Source: Bacillus pumilus
GTDB taxonomy: Bacteria; Bacillota; Bacilli; Bacillales; Bacillaceae
Length of the DNA stretch: 64,000 nt
Assembly (NCBI GenBank): GCA_001938995.1
Contig: MKZN01000002.1
Coordinates: forward strand, 332,383 to 396,382
Direction of reading: 5' to 3'
The notes under the pieces were generated by a model, which made no database searches, was not told the DNA's origin, and was given only the letters and a program-made list of their open reading frames with translations. Made by a program: the position numbers and the translations under genes. Each line of letters opens with the position of its first letter. The stretch's first letter is position 1. Of the stretch, positions 28,294 through 39,756 are shown piece after piece.

Positions 28294-29394
28294 TCAATAT
28301 CTTGCATATCTGCTGACATTCAGAAGCACACCAATCGCCATCAGCATTAATGTCAATGAAGACCCTCCATAACTTAAAAATGGAAGTGTGATGCCTGTCA
28401 CAGGGATGAGTCCAGTGACAACTGCAATATTAATCATTACTTGAATGGCAACCATGGAAATAATACCAACTGCTAAGAAACTGCCGTAAAGGTCCGGTGC
28501 GCCAAGTGCAATTCGTATGCCTCTCCATAATAGAATACTGAAGAGTAACAAAATCAGTGATCCTCCTATAAAACCGAGCTCTTCAGACAATATGGCAAAG
28601 ATAAAGTCAGTTTGAGGTTCAGGCAAATAGAAGAACTTTTGTCTACTTTGGCCTAGCCCCATCCCGAACAATCCACCCGGACCAACAGCGTATAAGGATT
28701 GAATAATTTGGAACCCACTACCTAGTGGATCCTCCCAAGGATTTAAATAAGAAGTGATCCGCTTAATTCGGTAAGGTGCTGATAAGACAAGAGCAGCAAA
28801 TCCACTAAGTCCTATAAGTCCAAGGAATACAAAGTGAGTGATTCTTGCACCTGAAACAAATATCATAATAATACACGTTCCAACCATGACAGTTCCTGTA
28901 CCTAAATCAGGCTGAAGCATAATGATAGCAAATGCTGAAAATACGATACCTAAAGCTGGTGCAAATCCTTTGCGGAAATTGGTGATATTTTTTTGTTTTT
29001 CAGATAAGAATTTTGCAAGAAATGCAATCATCGCAAGCTTCATAAATTCAGAGGGCTGAATACTAAATGCCCCGACACCAATCCAGCTTCTTGAACCATT
29101 TCTCTCCATCCCAATCCCGGGAATAAGTACAAGTACCAAGAGTAGAAAACAAACAGCAATCAATATCTTTGACCAAGTCCGCCACGTCCAGTAATCAACT
29201 CGCATAATGAAAAACATAGCGATAACTCCGATTCCGGCAAACAAAAGCTGTCTTTTAGCAAAATAAAAAGAATCATCAAATTTATACGATGCCCACACAG
29301 CACTTGCGCTGTACACCATAATTAAACCAATCGTCAATAAAAGTAACGTAATGACAACAAGCAAAAAATCCGGAGAAGTTTTCTTATTCGTCAA
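28294..29394 (-). CDS. spoVE: Stage V sporulation protein E, SEDS glycosyltransferase
   Basis: 366 residues with about ten membrane helices. SEDS family (FtsW/RodA/SpoVE) peptidoglycan polymerase that works with SpoVD to make spore cortex. Family motifs seen: GIGMERNGSRSWIGVGAFSIQPSEFMKLAMI in the periplasmic loop and FLSYGGSSLTLMLMAIGVLLNVSRY at the C-terminus. Located between murD and murG as in B. subtilis. Confidence 0.95.
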   Translation of the reverse strand: MTNKKTSPDFLLVVITLLLLTIGLIMVYSASAVWASYKFDDSFYFAKRQLLFAGIGVIAMFFIMRVDYWTWRTWSKILIAVCFLLLVLVLIPGIGMERNGSRSWIGVGAFSIQPSEFMKLAMIAFLAKFLSEKQKNITNFRKGFAPALGIVFSAFAIIMLQPDLGTGTVMVGTCIIMIFVSGARITHFVFLGLIGLSGFAALVLSAPYRIKRITSYLNPWEDPLGSGFQIIQSLYAVGPGGLFGMGLGQSRQKFFYLPEPQTDFIFAILSEELGFIGGSLILLLFSILLWRGIRIALGAPDLYGSFLAVGIISMVAIQVMINIAVVTGLIPVTGITLPFLSYGGSSLTLMLMAIGVLLNVSRYARY

Positions 29395-29453
29395 GAGACC
29401 GACACCCCAAGCATAATTTCATTTGGGCTGTCAGTCGTATGAGAGACAAGCCC

Positions 29454-30809
29454 TTATTTAAGCATATGCACGGCGTTTACAAACATGTCTCCACGTTCTT
29501 CAAATGTTTTATGTTGATCCCAACTTGCACAAGCCGGAGATAATAAAATCACGTCTTCTTCTTCTGATATGTTAAACGCCGCAGGTACTGCTTGTTCAAC
29601 ATTATCGACATGTTTTACGTGATGTATTCCAAGTTCTTCACCCAGCTTAACAAACTTAGGTGCAGTTTCTCCGAATGTGATAATCCCTTTCACATTCATC
29701 ATATGTGGTTTTAGTTCATCCAATTCATTGCCACGATCTAGCCCACCTGCTAGTAAAATGATCGGCTGATCAAATGCTGTCAATGCTTTACTTGTTGCAA
29801 GTATATTTGTTGCTTTACTATCGTTATAAAATTTTCTGTTTTTGATTGTATCCACAAATTGCAAACGATGCTGAACACCGCCAAACGTTGAAAGCACATG
29901 TTTAATCGCATCGTTTGAACAGCCTGCATTTTTCACAACACAAATGGCTGCCAAAGTATTTTCCAGGTTATGCTCACCAGGAAGGACAACATCCTTCAGA
30001 TCAATGACATGTTCACAATTGTAGTAGACAGCGCCATCTTTTATAAAAGCGCCTTGTTCTACTGGACGTTTAACTGAGAAATATATTTTTTTCGCCTTTG
30101 CATCTTCAGCGAGTTTGACGACAGAAGGATCGTCCAGGTTAACAATCGCGATGTCATCTTCGTGTTGGTGTGCGTAAACCTTCTGTTTTGCTTTTTCATA
30201 TTCTTCGCGAGTATGGTGATAGTCTAAATGTGCATCGAAAACATTTAAAATGACACTGATTTTAGGTCTGAATTGAACCGTCCCCAATAATTGGAAAGAC
30301 GAGAGTTCTGTTACAATCCATTCATCACCTGCGGCATGTGCAGCGACTTCACTGGCAACCGTTCCAATATTTCCTGCCACCAACGTTTTTTGATTATCTT
30401 TTTTCAGCATTTCATAGATCAATGTGGTGGTCGTGGTTTTTCCGTTCGACCCGGTAATTCCAATAAAAGGAGATGAGGTCAAATGATAGGCTAATTCGAT
30501 TTCAGTCCAAACTGGAATTTGACGGCGCACCGCCTCTTGAACCATAACATTCTCATACGGAATTCCAGGATTTTTAATTAAAATGGTGATTTTCTTATCG
30601 TCGAATATACGAAGAGGATGACTGCCACAAATGACATCAATCCCCTTTTTAGAAAGTAGCTGAGCAGGTTCATTTTCTTCAAATGATTTTTGATCATTTA
30701 CTGTCACGTTTACTCCGTGTTCGTGAAGAATTGAGGCTGCTGCATATCCGCTTTTTGCAAGACCTAGTACTAATACATGTTCGTTTTTTAACATTTGCAT
30801 CTTATTCAA
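29454..30809 (-). CDS. murD: UDP-MurNAc-L-alanine:D-glutamate ligase
   Basis: 451-residue cytosolic ATP-dependent ligase adding D-Glu to UDP-MurNAc-L-Ala. ATP loop [15 protein letters not shown] at about 116-130, catalytic TELSSFQL, Mg-binding [10 protein letters not shown], and C-terminal DSKATN and LLAGGLDRG. It starts directly after the mraY stop, so they are coupled. Confidence 0.97.
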   Translation of the reverse strand: MNKMQMLKNEHVLVLGLAKSGYAAASILHEHGVNVTVNDQKSFEENEPAQLLSKKGIDVICGSHPLRIFDDKKITILIKNPGIPYENVMVQEAVRRQIPVWTEIELAYHLTSSPFIGITGSNGKTTTTTLIYEMLKKDNQKTLVAGNIGTVASEVAAHAAGDEWIVTELSSFQLLGTVQFRPKISVILNVFDAHLDYHHTREEYEKAKQKVYAHQHEDDIAIVNLDDPSVVKLAEDAKAKKIYFSVKRPVEQGAFIKDGAVYYNCEHVIDLKDVVLPGEHNLENTLAAICVVKNAGCSNDAIKHVLSTFGGVQHRLQFVDTIKNRKFYNDSKATNILATSKALTAFDQPIILLAGGLDRGNELDELKPHMMNVKGIITFGETAPKFVKLGEELGIHHVKHVDNVEQAVPAAFNISEEEDVILLSPACASWDQHKTFEERGDMFVNAVHMLK

Positions 30810-31784
30810 TTATAACCACACCTCGATGTAAATTCCTAAAACAGCAAGTAATAAACCAGCTGTCCAGAAGGTGACAACTACTCTCCACTCAGACCAACCA
30901 ACTAACTCGTAATGGTGATGTAGCGGACTCATCTTAAATATTCTTTTTCCTGTTGTTTTGAAAGAGATGACTTGAAGGATAACAGATAATGTTTCAACAA
31001 CAAATACTCCTCCGATCATAACGAGTAAAATTTCAAGCTTTGTTAAAATGGCAATCCCTACAATGGCTCCGCCTAAAGCAAGTGACCCTGTATCTCCCAT
31101 AAATACTTTTGCAGGATGTGCATTAAATACGAGAAAACCGAGTACTGCTCCGGCTACAGCTACTGAAAAGATGGCCACATCATATTGAGATTGATTCCAA
31201 GCAAGTATAGCAAATGCTCCAAATGCAATGGCAGCTGTTCCAGATAGCAGTCCGTCAAGTCCATCCGTTAAGTTCACTGCATTAGATCCACCGACAAGCA
31301 TGAAGATCACAAGGATAAAATAAGCCCATCCTAAATCAAAACTGACATCCGTTCCTGGGATGCGAATCGTCGTTGCAAACTGATAGTAATGGAAGACTGC
31401 ATAAAAAATGACGGCAATCACAATTTGACCGATCAGTTTTTGTTTCGACGTTAATCCAAGATTTCGTTTCATTGCTACTTTTATATAATCATCTAAAAAT
31501 CCTAATAAACCATAGCCCAGTGTGACAAATAAAAGTAAGAACATCTCTGGACTAATTTCAGAGAACTTGTTAATCATGACAATCGTTGTAATCGTGATCG
31601 AAAAGATAATCATAATCCCGCCCATTGTCGGGGTTCCTGATTTCTTTTGATGAGATTGCGGACCTTCTTCTCTAATACTTTGACCAAATTTAAGCCTTCT
31701 TAAAAACGGAATAAAAATCGGGGATAAAAGAACACTGATTAAAAATCCCATTATGATTGTAAACAATATCACCTGTTCAAGCAT
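30810..31784 (-). CDS. mraY: Phospho-MurNAc-pentapeptide translocase MraY
   Basis: 324 residues with about ten membrane helices. It joins phospho-MurNAc-pentapeptide to undecaprenyl phosphate, forming lipid I. Conserved cytoplasmic loops: [19 protein letters not shown] with the acidic DD pair, [24 protein letters not shown], and HHHYE in loop E. The start is the ATG after a short leader of 135 nt beyond murE. Confidence 0.97.
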   Translation of the reverse strand: MLEQVILFTIIMGFLISVLLSPIFIPFLRRLKFGQSIREEGPQSHQKKSGTPTMGGIMIIFSITITTIVMINKFSEISPEMFLLLFVTLGYGLLGFLDDYIKVAMKRNLGLTSKQKLIGQIVIAVIFYAVFHYYQFATTIRIPGTDVSFDLGWAYFILVIFMLVGGSNAVNLTDGLDGLLSGTAAIAFGAFAILAWNQSQYDVAIFSVAVAGAVLGFLVFNAHPAKVFMGDTGSLALGGAIVGIAILTKLEILLVMIGGVFVVETLSVILQVISFKTTGKRIFKMSPLHHHYELVGWSEWRVVVTFWTAGLLLAVLGIYIEVWL

Positions 31785-31919
31785 CGTTCTTTACTCCTTC
31801 CGAATTTCCATAGCCGTTTTCTATCAGAAAATAGCATTCATTATTATCATATTCATTCGTGTCTTTCATATGTTGTTTTTGCATAAAATGCTTCATTTCA
31901 TTACACTCTTTTCATCGTT

Positions 31920-33395
31920 TTAAGATTTGTTTAGATCTAAAATAGCGTCCACTGCCACTTTCGCATCATCAAAGTCGTATACTTGATCTCCAATGATTTG
32001 GTACGTTTCGTGACCTTTTCCCGCAATTAATACTGTATCGCCTTTTTTCGCATTGGCAATCGCAAAAAAGATAGCTTGTTTACGATTCACAAAGCTATGA
32101 TAATATGTCTCTGGCACTCCATTTTCCATATCTTTTAAAATAGATGATGGATCTTCACTTCTCGGATTGTCTGACGTAAAGACGGGCTCATCTGCATACT
32201 TTACGGCAATCTGAGCCATTTGCGGGCGCTTTGTTTTATCACGGTCCCCACCGCAACCTATGACACAAAATATCTTGCCTTCTGTTAGTTCTCTACACGT
32301 TGTGAGCACATTTTCTAAGCTGTCAGGTGTGTGTGCATAATCAATGATAACAGGGAAGTCCTGATCACAGTTCACTAGTTCAAATCTTCCCTTAACTCCC
32401 TCTAGCTCTTCAATTGCACTGACGATCGTATCAAATGTTAAGCCAGATACAATACCTACTGATACAGCTGCTAGGATGTTGTACACATTGAACTTGCCAA
32501 TTAGCGCCACCGTCACATTTTTTGTGCCGAGTGGCGTGATCAAATCAAACTGTGTGCCCTTCGGCTTGATTTGAATATTTTTTGCCATCACGTCGGCTTC
32601 TTGTTCTAACCCATAAGTCATAATGTCAGCAGCTGTGACTTTTTCAAAATAACTTGACGCTTCATCATCTGCATTTAAAATGGCATGTTTCGGTTTGTCG
32701 TGATGAAACGCACTTCCAAGTTGGGAGAATAGCAAACTTTTTGCATGTTTATATTCTTCCATTGTGTTGTGATAGTCGAGATGATCTTGCGTTAAATTTG
32801 TGAATACAGCCACATCGTAATCACACCCGTGAACCCGGCCAATATGCAATGCATGTGATGATACTTCCATTATGGCTGTATCCACATCTTGATCAAGCAT
32901 CTGTTTAAAGGTTTTTTGAAGGGTGACACTTTCAGGTGTTGTATTTTTCACGTCAAGTATTTCATCATTTACCTTCATATACATGGTGCCAATTAAGCCC
33001 GTTTTCTTTTCAGCTTTTCTCATCATCTGTTCAATCATGTGTGTCGTTGACGTTTTACCGTTCGTTCCTGTGATACCTATTAAATTTAGCTGATGTGTCG
33101 GCTGCCCATAAAACGCATCAGCCATTCTTGCAAGTGCTCTTTGAGAGTGTTTTACAATAATGACTGGTACACCCGTTATGTCAAGAGGATGTTCTGCTAC
33201 AATGGCTGCAGCCCCGCATTTCACTGCTTTATCAGCATAATCATGTCCGTCTACTGTATATCCTTTTATACAGACAAATAGACTCCCTTTTTTCACTTCT
33301 CTTGAATCCATTTCGATAGATGTGATATCGGGATTTTCGTTTATCAATTGTTTGTTTTCACTTTTAAAGTATGTAAGGAGTTCTTGTAGTTTCAT
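31920..33395 (-). CDS. murE: UDP-MurNAc-tripeptide synthetase (meso-DAP adding)
   Basis: 491-residue cytosolic ligase. ATP loop [14 protein letters not shown] at about 108-121, the carbamylated lysine region YKHAKSLLF, and the substrate motif DNPRSEDP near residue 410. DNPR is the known mark of meso-diaminopimelate specificity, so the cell wall should be of A1-gamma meso-DAP type, usual for Bacillus. spoVD is cut off from it by a terminator, so murE probably uses its own promoter. Confidence 0.97.
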   Translation of the reverse strand: MKLQELLTYFKSENKQLINENPDITSIEMDSREVKKGSLFVCIKGYTVDGHDYADKAVKCGAAAIVAEHPLDITGVPVIIVKHSQRALARMADAFYGQPTHQLNLIGITGTNGKTSTTHMIEQMMRKAEKKTGLIGTMYMKVNDEILDVKNTTPESVTLQKTFKQMLDQDVDTAIMEVSSHALHIGRVHGCDYDVAVFTNLTQDHLDYHNTMEEYKHAKSLLFSQLGSAFHHDKPKHAILNADDEASSYFEKVTAADIMTYGLEQEADVMAKNIQIKPKGTQFDLITPLGTKNVTVALIGKFNVYNILAAVSVGIVSGLTFDTIVSAIEELEGVKGRFELVNCDQDFPVIIDYAHTPDSLENVLTTCRELTEGKIFCVIGCGGDRDKTKRPQMAQIAVKYADEPVFTSDNPRSEDPSSILKDMENGVPETYYHSFVNRKQAIFFAIANAKKGDTVLIAGKGHETYQIIGDQVYDFDDAKVAVDAILDLNKS

Positions 33396-33561
33396 TTCAT
33401 ATCAAACCTCTCAAATTCGTTCACGTCGGTTGTGTCTCGTGAAAAAAACACACAGTCTATATTTTATCGTAAAAAAAAGGATACATCCAGCGTATTCCTT
33501 AAGTTTCTCTTGGAAAAAACACACTTTCTGCTCTTTTTTTAAAACTGCCCTGTTCTTTCAA

Positions 33562-33597
33562 CAAAAAGAGGTAGCCGAATGAGTGCGGCTACCCTCT
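33562..33597 (-). terminator. Terminator of spoVD
   Basis: Minus strand: GGTAGCCG, loop, CGGCTACC, then CTC and five U, 13 nt after the spoVD stop codon. It separates the sporulation gene from murE. Confidence 0.78.
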
Positions 33598-33609
33598 GTT
33601 CATTCTTTA

Positions 33610-35529
33610 TTATTCATCGTTTAAGTATAATCTGATCGTGGAGCCTTCTTTTACTTTTGTTCCAGCAGCAGGTGATTGCTTCACAACTTTGCTACCCTTC
33701 CCAGATGCGTCAATCTTTAAGTTGATGAGAAGTGATTCAAGGTCAGAAACAGATCCCCCTACAAGATTCGGCACCTCAATGGTTTTTGTGTCCAGCCATT
33801 GATATTTCTTTTCGATTTGACCTTTTCTTTTCTTCACACCTATCTCTGGCAGGCTGTCTCGCATAATATGTCCGACAATTGGCGCTGCGACTGTCCCGCC
33901 AAATTGAATGGTCCCTTTTGGGTTATCAACGGCTACATACACAACGATGCTTGGGTCATCAGCTGGCGCAAACCCGATAAACGACACAATGTGGTTATTC
34001 TCCATGTACTTTCCGTCCTTCACCTTTTGTGCTGTTCCTGTTTTCCCACCTACTCGATACCCTTCCACAAATGCATTTCGCCCTGTTCCTTGAGCGACTA
34101 CACTCTCAAGCGCATATCTTATTTCTTTTGACGTCTCAGGTGAAATCACTTTTTTCTTAGCAATCGGTGATTGTTTTTTCACGACTTCTTTTGTAATGGG
34201 ATCTATCCATTCTTTCGCAATATAAGGTGTGTAAAGCGTTCCGCCATTCACTGCTGCTGCCACTGCTGCTACTTGTTGAATTGGGGTAACCGAAACCCCT
34301 TGGCCGAAAGCAGTTGTCGCCTGCTCTACAGGTCCTACACGATCGAGCGGAAATAGAATACCTCTTCCTTCCCCTTGGAGGTCAATTCCTGTTTTCTGAC
34401 CAAATCCGAAATTTTTAATATAGGAAAATAACTGATCCTTGCCCAGTCGGTCACCTAGCTCGACGAAGCCTGGGTTACAGGAGTTTTGAACCACTTCTAA
34501 AAATGACTGCGACCCATGTCCTCCTTTTTTCCAGCATCTGAGTCTTGCACCATCCACAGTCACAGATCCGCTGTCAAAAAATTGGTCACGTTTTAAATTC
34601 ACTTTATTTTCTTCTAATGCTGCTGCAAGTGTAATGATTTTAAACGTAGATCCGGGCTCATATGTGCTCCACACGGGTAAATTTCGATTAAACACTTTTG
34701 GATCGACTGATTGATAGTCAGCTGGATCAAAATCAGGTCTGCTTGACATACCTAGCACTTCACCATTTTTCGGGTTCATTGCAATCGCGATCATGCCATC
34801 TGGATTATATTTCGCCTGTGCAATGTCCAATTCTCGTTCAATGATGGTTTGCACTTTCGAATCGACTGTTAATTTCATATCCAGTCCATCTTTAGGTGGT
34901 GTATAATCATCTGCTTCATCAGGCATTTTTTGTCCCTTTGCATCGGAGTAGAATTTCACGGAACCTTTTTCCCCTTTTAAGTCCTTATCATAATAAGCTT
35001 CTAACCCAAGTAATCCTTGATTGTCAATGCCGGCAAAACCTAATACATGAGACAAAAAGCTCCCAAACGGATAATGCCTAATGCTGTCTTCTGCAACATA
35101 TACCCCTTCTAAATCAAGTTCTCGGACCTCTTTTGCTTTTTCGTGCGATACTTTTCTCCCCTCTGGAGAGATTCGCTCGATTGATGTTTTCTTTGTGACG
35201 TGCTTGTACGCTTTCTCTTCAGACATATTCAGGACTGCCGCCAGTTTCCTGCTTGTTTCTGCTGGATCTTTAATTTGCCGCGGCACAACCAATATTGATG
35301 GAGCACTTTTGTTCGTTGCAAGCTCTACACCATTTCGATCCAAAATATCTCCGCGTTCTGGTTCAAAAGGGAGATTTCGACTCCACGAATCTTTTGCTAA
35401 GCTTGTCAACTTTTCGCCCATGATAAATTGCACATATCCTAATCTAGTATCTATGATGAAAAAAATGATCACCCCAAACAGCAATACGAAAAGCAATCGT
35501 TTTCTCACTGTTACACTTGACACTCGCAC
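33610..35529 (-). CDS. spoVD: Sporulation-specific penicillin-binding protein SpoVD
   Basis: 639-residue class B transpeptidase for spore cortex, partner of SpoVE. A membrane anchor (about 12-30), a pedestal domain starting NLPFEPERGDILDRNG, the transpeptidase domain with active-site SxxK in EPGSTFKII, SCN in VQNSCNPGF, and KTGTAQ, then one PASTA domain (VPNLVGGSVSDLESLL). I start at the GTG of VRVSSVTVRK after AAGGAG; this matches the B. subtilis N-terminus and drops 30 implausible codons. Probably SigE-dependent, but the promoter is not clear. Confidence 0.95.
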   Translation of the reverse strand: MRVSSVTVRKRLLFVLLFGVIIFFIIDTRLGYVQFIMGEKLTSLAKDSWSRNLPFEPERGDILDRNGVELATNKSAPSILVVPRQIKDPAETSRKLAAVLNMSEEKAYKHVTKKTSIERISPEGRKVSHEKAKEVRELDLEGVYVAEDSIRHYPFGSFLSHVLGFAGIDNQGLLGLEAYYDKDLKGEKGSVKFYSDAKGQKMPDEADDYTPPKDGLDMKLTVDSKVQTIIERELDIAQAKYNPDGMIAIAMNPKNGEVLGMSSRPDFDPADYQSVDPKVFNRNLPVWSTYEPGSTFKIITLAAALEENKVNLKRDQFFDSGSVTVDGARLRCWKKGGHGSQSFLEVVQNSCNPGFVELGDRLGKDQLFSYIKNFGFGQKTGIDLQGEGRGILFPLDRVGPVEQATTAFGQGVSVTPIQQVAAVAAAVNGGTLYTPYIAKEWIDPITKEVVKKQSPIAKKKVISPETSKEIRYALESVVAQGTGRNAFVEGYRVGGKTGTAQKVKDGKYMENNHIVSFIGFAPADDPSIVVYVAVDNPKGTIQFGGTVAAPIVGHIMRDSLPEIGVKKRKGQIEKKYQWLDTKTIEVPNLVGGSVSDLESLLINLKIDASGKGSKVVKQSPAAGTKVKEGSTIRLYLNDE

Positions 35530-35616
35530 GCCCCGTTCACTCCTTACATATGGCTTGTTTTCATCATATGCAGGCACGTCCTTTTGTAGAACGGTCGAAG
35601 TGTACCCCTCCGCAAT

Positions 35617-35649
35617 CAAAAAAACCTAGCGAATGATTTGCTAGGTTTT
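35617..35649 (-). terminator. Terminator of pbpB
   Basis: Minus strand: AAACCTAGC, loop, GCTAGGTTT and a U-run, just after the pbpB stop codon. Vegetative division transcription ends here, before spoVD. Confidence 0.85.
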
Positions 35650-35654
35650 TGAAA

Positions 35655-37811
35655 TTAACTTTGACTTTTGAACGTCACAGTGACAACTTGATCTGATATG
35701 TCTGTGCCACGTTTGACGCTTTGTTTCACAGCATATCCTTGTCCCTTCGTTTCTATATGCACACCAGAAATAGATGCAAATTGAAGCACTTCTCTTCTGG
35801 ACCAGCCTTTCATATCAGGCATTTTGATGGTCTTTCCTGCTGTTTTCAAGAAAACTTTCTGTCGTTCTGAGAATTCAGATCCTGCATTTGGCCACTGACG
35901 TTTAATTGATAAACCATCGCCAATGATGACAGGTGTTAGCTTTTTGCTTTTCGCTTCTTTTTCTGCTTGCTTTACTTCTAGATCTAACAATGAAGGCATT
36001 GTTTCTTGTGGTACCTTTTGTTTGTCTGATTTGTTATTGTCCGTTTTCGATGGTGCGATATTTAAATAAAGGAGACTGTTTTTCATGACCGGATTGAAAA
36101 TTTGTGAAACTGGGGCAGATCCTGTTTCTGTTTCCGACAACTGAGGCTGCTGCACGGCCACATACACTAGCAGTTTCGGATCATCTTTTGGTGCCATGCC
36201 CATAAACGAAAAGACGTAATTGTTTCTCCCTTGCAGGTAACCACCGTCTCCACCAATTTGTCCTGTCCCTGTTTTTCCAGCAACGTCAAAGCCTTTGATT
36301 TGGTATGGTTTACCTGTCCCAATTTTCGAGGAGACAACCTCACCTAAAATATCACGTACTTCTTTGGCTGTATCAGATGAGATCGGTTTTCCAGCCACCG
36401 TCGGCTCGTGCTGCAGGATCGTTTTGTTCGTATTTGGATCTGTTATATGATCGATCACATATGGCTTCATCATGGTTCCGCCGTTTGCAATGGCTGTGGC
36501 CGCTTGGATTTGCTGTATGGGTGTGACCGCAGATGCTTGACCATAGGCAGTTGATGCTTTGTCATATTCATATCTGTAATTGATTTTACTGGACGCTTCG
36601 TTTGGCAAATCAATTCCCGTCTTGTCATAAAAATGAAATTTTTGCAAGTATTGTTCAAATCGTGTGAAACCTAGTTTTTCCTTTGCCAATTTTGCAAAGA
36701 CAACGTTTGAAGAACGGAGTACACCTTGATGATAATCAATTTCCCCCCATCCATTGCCGTTGTTGTGGTCTCTCACTAGACCACCGCCTACTTTATAAGT
36801 ACCCGATTGATACTTTTCACTTTCTTGGTAGACACCTTCTTGAATGGCTGCAGCGAGTGTGAAGATCTTCATCGTCGAACCTGGTTCAAATGCATAAGAA
36901 ATGACATCGTTGTTATAATTCGTAATGTCGAGTTTATTTAAATTAAAACTTGGACGCTGTCCCATCGCGAGCACTTTTCCTGTTTTCGGATCAACGACTG
37001 TCGCAATGATTTTCTTCGGTTTATATTGTTTAGCGACTTGCGTCATGCTTTCTTCAAGAAATGCCTGAATTTTTTGATCGATGGTGAGGGTCACGTTCTT
37101 ACCATCCTTCGGGGCGACAATGTTTTCGTTGCTGTTTGGCAATGCCCAGCCGCTTCTGTCACTATGATAGGTCACGTAACCGTCTTTTTCTTTTAAATAT
37201 TTATTCAGCGTCTTTTCAAGACCCATCGCACCTGACATGTCTTTGGTGGCTTCATCAAGCCTTGCATAACCAATGAGGTTAGAGGCAAACATGCCGTTTG
37301 GGTAATAGCGTTTCGTGTCTTTTTCAAATGCAATCCCAGGAAGCTTAAGCTTTTCAATTTTTTCCTTTGTTGAAAAACGAATGTCCTTTCCAGCTTTGCC
37401 AAACTCGACTTGAAAGGCATCTTTTGTATTCAAACGGTTTAAAATCTCACTTTCGCTCATATCAATCACTTTTGATAGCTCTTTTGCCGTTTTCTCTTTA
37501 TCGACAACATGCATCGGGCGTTTTGGATCTACCGTCATTTTGTCACTCATGACCGCAATGAGCTTATAAACAGATGTATCCTCTGCAATCACATTGCCGT
37601 TTCGGTCTAAAATTGACCCTCTTTTGGCTTCAAGTGTTTTCTTCGATTGATATTGCTCATTAGCTTTTGCCGCTAAAACTTGTCCGTCGACTGTTCCTGT
37701 AATCTGAATATAAATAAAACGCGCAAGGATGATAAAGAAAAACAGGGCGAAGCAAATACTTGCAATTGCCGCACCTCTGTTCATCATTTTATTCTTTTTG
37801 GGCATCGACAT
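35655..37811 (-). CDS. pbpB: Penicillin-binding protein 2B, septal transpeptidase
   Basis: 718-residue essential class B PBP of the divisome. A membrane helix at about 17-37, a pedestal with [20 protein letters not shown], the transpeptidase domain with SxxK in [13 protein letters not shown] (RSSNVVF) and KTGTGQ, and two PASTA domains at the C-terminus. The start ATG (MSMPKKNK) lies one base after the ftsL stop and 9 nt after a GAAGG; an ATG two codons later is an alternative. The operon order rsmH-ftsL-pbpB is the conserved start of the dcw cluster. Confidence 0.96.
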   Translation of the reverse strand: MSMPKKNKMMNRGAAIASICFALFFFIILARFIYIQITGTVDGQVLAAKANEQYQSKKTLEAKRGSILDRNGNVIAEDTSVYKLIAVMSDKMTVDPKRPMHVVDKEKTAKELSKVIDMSESEILNRLNTKDAFQVEFGKAGKDIRFSTKEKIEKLKLPGIAFEKDTKRYYPNGMFASNLIGYARLDEATKDMSGAMGLEKTLNKYLKEKDGYVTYHSDRSGWALPNSNENIVAPKDGKNVTLTIDQKIQAFLEESMTQVAKQYKPKKIIATVVDPKTGKVLAMGQRPSFNLNKLDITNYNNDVISYAFEPGSTMKIFTLAAAIQEGVYQESEKYQSGTYKVGGGLVRDHNNGNGWGEIDYHQGVLRSSNVVFAKLAKEKLGFTRFEQYLQKFHFYDKTGIDLPNEASSKINYRYEYDKASTAYGQASAVTPIQQIQAATAIANGGTMMKPYVIDHITDPNTNKTILQHEPTVAGKPISSDTAKEVRDILGEVVSSKIGTGKPYQIKGFDVAGKTGTGQIGGDGGYLQGRNNYVFSFMGMAPKDDPKLLVYVAVQQPQLSETETGSAPVSQIFNPVMKNSLLYLNIAPSKTDNNKSDKQKVPQETMPSLLDLEVKQAEKEAKSKKLTPVIIGDGLSIKRQWPNAGSEFSERQKVFLKTAGKTIKMPDMKGWSRREVLQFASISGVHIETKGQGYAVKQSVKRGTDISDQVVTVTFKSQS

Positions 37812-37812
37812 G

Positions 37813-38160
37813 TTAATCGACCTTCTTAACATCTTTCGTAATGCTTAAGCCTGCTTTTTTTGCAGCTTCTATAATTCTTTCTGGTTCACTGAGTAAATCC
37901 TTTTCCTTTTGCAACTCTGTAATCTTTTTCGATTCTAAAGACACTTGCTGTTCTAATTTCTGGACTTCAATATTCGCATGGTAGACAGCAAAAGCTTTGG
38001 AAATGATGAGAATTGAGCTGCACATGAGAGCCATGACAAACATGACAAGTAAGAATTTTTCACCAAGTGTAATAGAACCTCTTCTTCTAATCACAACCGA
38101 TCGGCCTTGCTCTTGTGTTTGATATTGCTTTACTTCTCTTTGGTAAGCCAAATTACTCAT
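37813..38160 (-). CDS. ftsL: Cell division protein FtsL
   Basis: 115 residues. Cytoplasmic tail, one membrane helix at about 37-57 ([19 protein letters not shown]), then an extracytoplasmic leucine-zipper-like coil. It forms a complex with DivIC and DivIB that activates PBP2B/FtsW. The start at MSNLAYQ follows GGAGG by 6 nt and agrees with B. subtilis FtsL; the seven upstream codons are rejected. Confidence 0.94.
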   Translation of the reverse strand: MSNLAYQREVKQYQTQEQGRSVVIRRRGSITLGEKFLLVMFVMALMCSSILIISKAFAVYHANIEVQKLEQQVSLESKKITELQKEKDLLSEPERIIEAAKKAGLSITKDVKKVD

Positions 38161-38197
38161 AAGAAACCTCCTTTTTATCAACTTCTATGGTGTCGTT

Positions 38198-39130
38198 TTA
38201 CTTTTTTTCTGCAATTCGGAGCTTCGCTGAACGTGCACGGTTGTTATGTTCCAGCTCTTGTTCTGATGCTAAGATCGGTTTTCTCGTAATCAGCTTCAGT
38301 TTGGGTTCAAGTCCTTCTGGAATCACTGGTAGTCCGTGCGGTAGTTCTGGAAGAGAAGACATCTCTTTAAATGTACTTTTACAAATCCGGTCTTCAAGTG
38401 AATGGAATGTAATGACAGAGATTCTTCCCTTCGGATTGAGTAACTCTATTGCTTGTTCTACTGCTTCTTCAAATACTTTCAATTCGTCATTTACGGCAAT
38501 TCGGATCGCTTGAAACACTCTTTTAGCTGGATGTCCGCCAGTTCGTCTTGCAGGAGCGGGAATGCCTTCTTTAATAATGTCTACAAGTTGACTCGTTGTT
38601 TCAATTGGCGCTTTTTTTCTAGCTTCTTCAATTTTTCGAGCGATTTGCTTGCTGAATTTTTCTTCCCCATATTTGTAGAAAATCCGAACCAGATCTTCAA
38701 ATGGCCATTCGTTCACCACTTGTTTCGCCGACAATGCCGCCGATTGATCCATTCGCATGTCAAGAGGTGCATCGTGATGATAACTAAAGCCTCTCTCTGG
38801 TGTGTCCAGCTGAGGAGATGAAACCCCCAGATCAAAAATCACACCGTCTACGCTTGTAATACCTTGTTCATTCAGACGCTCTTTTAAATATCGGAAGTTG
38901 CTTTTTATGAAAAGAATGTTCGCTTTTGTATCTGCGAGCTTCTTTCGGGCATGATCCAGTGCAGCATCGTCTTGGTCAAATCCAATTAATGTCCCTTTTT
39001 CTGATAATTGAGATAGCAAATATGAACTATGACCTGCTCCACCTAGTGTGCAGTCTACATATGTACCGTCTTCTTTGACGTTTAAACCGTCAACTGTTTC
39101 TTTTAATAATACTGTCTCATGTTGAAACAT
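38198..39130 (-). CDS. rsmH: 16S rRNA (cytosine1402-N4)-methyltransferase
   Basis: 310-residue SAM-dependent methyltransferase (MraW) acting on C1402 of 16S rRNA in the P site. SAM motif [15 protein letters not shown] (about 26-40), GFDQDDAAL, and [14 protein letters not shown]. The C-terminal HSLEDRICK and [14 protein letters not shown] blocks are typical. It follows mraZ by 66 nt and precedes ftsL. Confidence 0.97.
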   Translation of the reverse strand: MFQHETVLLKETVDGLNVKEDGTYVDCTLGGAGHSSYLLSQLSEKGTLIGFDQDDAALDHARKKLADTKANILFIKSNFRYLKERLNEQGITSVDGVIFDLGVSSPQLDTPERGFSYHHDAPLDMRMDQSAALSAKQVVNEWPFEDLVRIFYKYGEEKFSKQIARKIEEARKKAPIETTSQLVDIIKEGIPAPARRTGGHPAKRVFQAIRIAVNDELKVFEEAVEQAIELLNPKGRISVITFHSLEDRICKSTFKEMSSLPELPHGLPVIPEGLEPKLKLITRKPILASEQELEHNNRARSAKLRIAEKK

Positions 39131-39196
39131 GTTGTTATGGTCCCACCTTTTTCAAATAGAAATGAATGTGTAGAAAGCTTGCTGCACAAGGGATTA

Positions 39197-39628
39197 TTAT
39201 ATATCAAATCCAATCATGTTTTCAGCAATTTCAGCAAATGAATCTTCTTGCTCTTCTGTATATTGTTCCCAGTTCGACTTACTCCACAACTCAATTCGAT
39301 TTGAAACGCCGATGACCACACATTCTTTTTCGAGTTTTGCATATTGGAGTAGGTTTGTTGCGATGTTAATGCGCCCCTGCTTGTCCAGTTCGCATTCAAC
39401 TGCACCGGAGAAGAAAAATCGGGTAAATGCACGTGCATCTTTTTTCGTTAGTGGAAGTGCTTTTAGTTTCTCTTCGATTAGTTTCCACTCACTCATAGGG
39501 TAGCCAAATAAACATTGATCAAGCCCTCTCGTCAGCACAAACTGTTCTCCGAGATCGTCTCTAAACTTAGCAGGGATGATCATGCGCCCTTTTGTATCAA
39601 TCGTATGTTGGTATTCACCCATGAACAT
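39197..39628 (-). CDS. mraZ: Transcriptional regulator MraZ
   Basis: 143 residues with two SpoVT/AbrB-like DNA-binding repeats: [26 protein letters not shown] (about 1-26) and [19 protein letters not shown] (about 80-98). Family members form ring-shaped oligomers that bind repeats before their own operon and repress the division cluster. Such repeats are present just upstream (39641-39687). The first gene of the dcw operon. Confidence 0.96.
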   Translation of the reverse strand: MFMGEYQHTIDTKGRMIIPAKFRDDLGEQFVLTRGLDQCLFGYPMSEWKLIEEKLKALPLTKKDARAFTRFFFSGAVECELDKQGRINIATNLLQYAKLEKECVVIGVSNRIELWSKSNWEQYTEEQEDSFAEIAENMIGFDI

Positions 39629-39640
39629 GATATATCAGAG

Positions 39641-39687
39641 CCCCACTTTCTTTCCCCTACTCACCACTATCCACCACTTCTCTCCAC
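39641..39687 (-). promoter_or_regulatory. MraZ-box array before mraZ
   Basis: Minus strand: GTGGAG (39682-39687), GTGGTG (39672-39677) and GTGGTG (39662-39667) at an exact 10-bp period, a degenerate GGGGAA in the next register, then GTGGGG (39641-39646). This is the tandem GTGG pattern described for MraZ targets. A TAAAAT (39694-39699) upstream could be the -10, which would place the boxes over the transcription start. Confidence 0.7.
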
Positions 39688-39713
39688 AAACTCATTTTAC
39701 ACTGTTTCTACAT

Positions 39714-39742
39714 AAAAAAAAACCCTGAACTGGTCAGGGTTT
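39714..39742 (-). terminator. Terminator of bshC
   Basis: Minus strand: AAACCCTGA, loop, TCAGGGTT and about nine U, 15 nt past the bshC stop and before the mraZ promoter. Confidence 0.85.
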
Positions 39743-39756
39743 GTTAAAACTTTATT

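Noticed and set aside
35530..35619. CATATGAT before spoVD (and a similar sequence before gerR) as a SigE -10
   Set aside because: The -10 is only a partial fit and no SigE -35 stands at 14-15 bp, so I did not call promoters.
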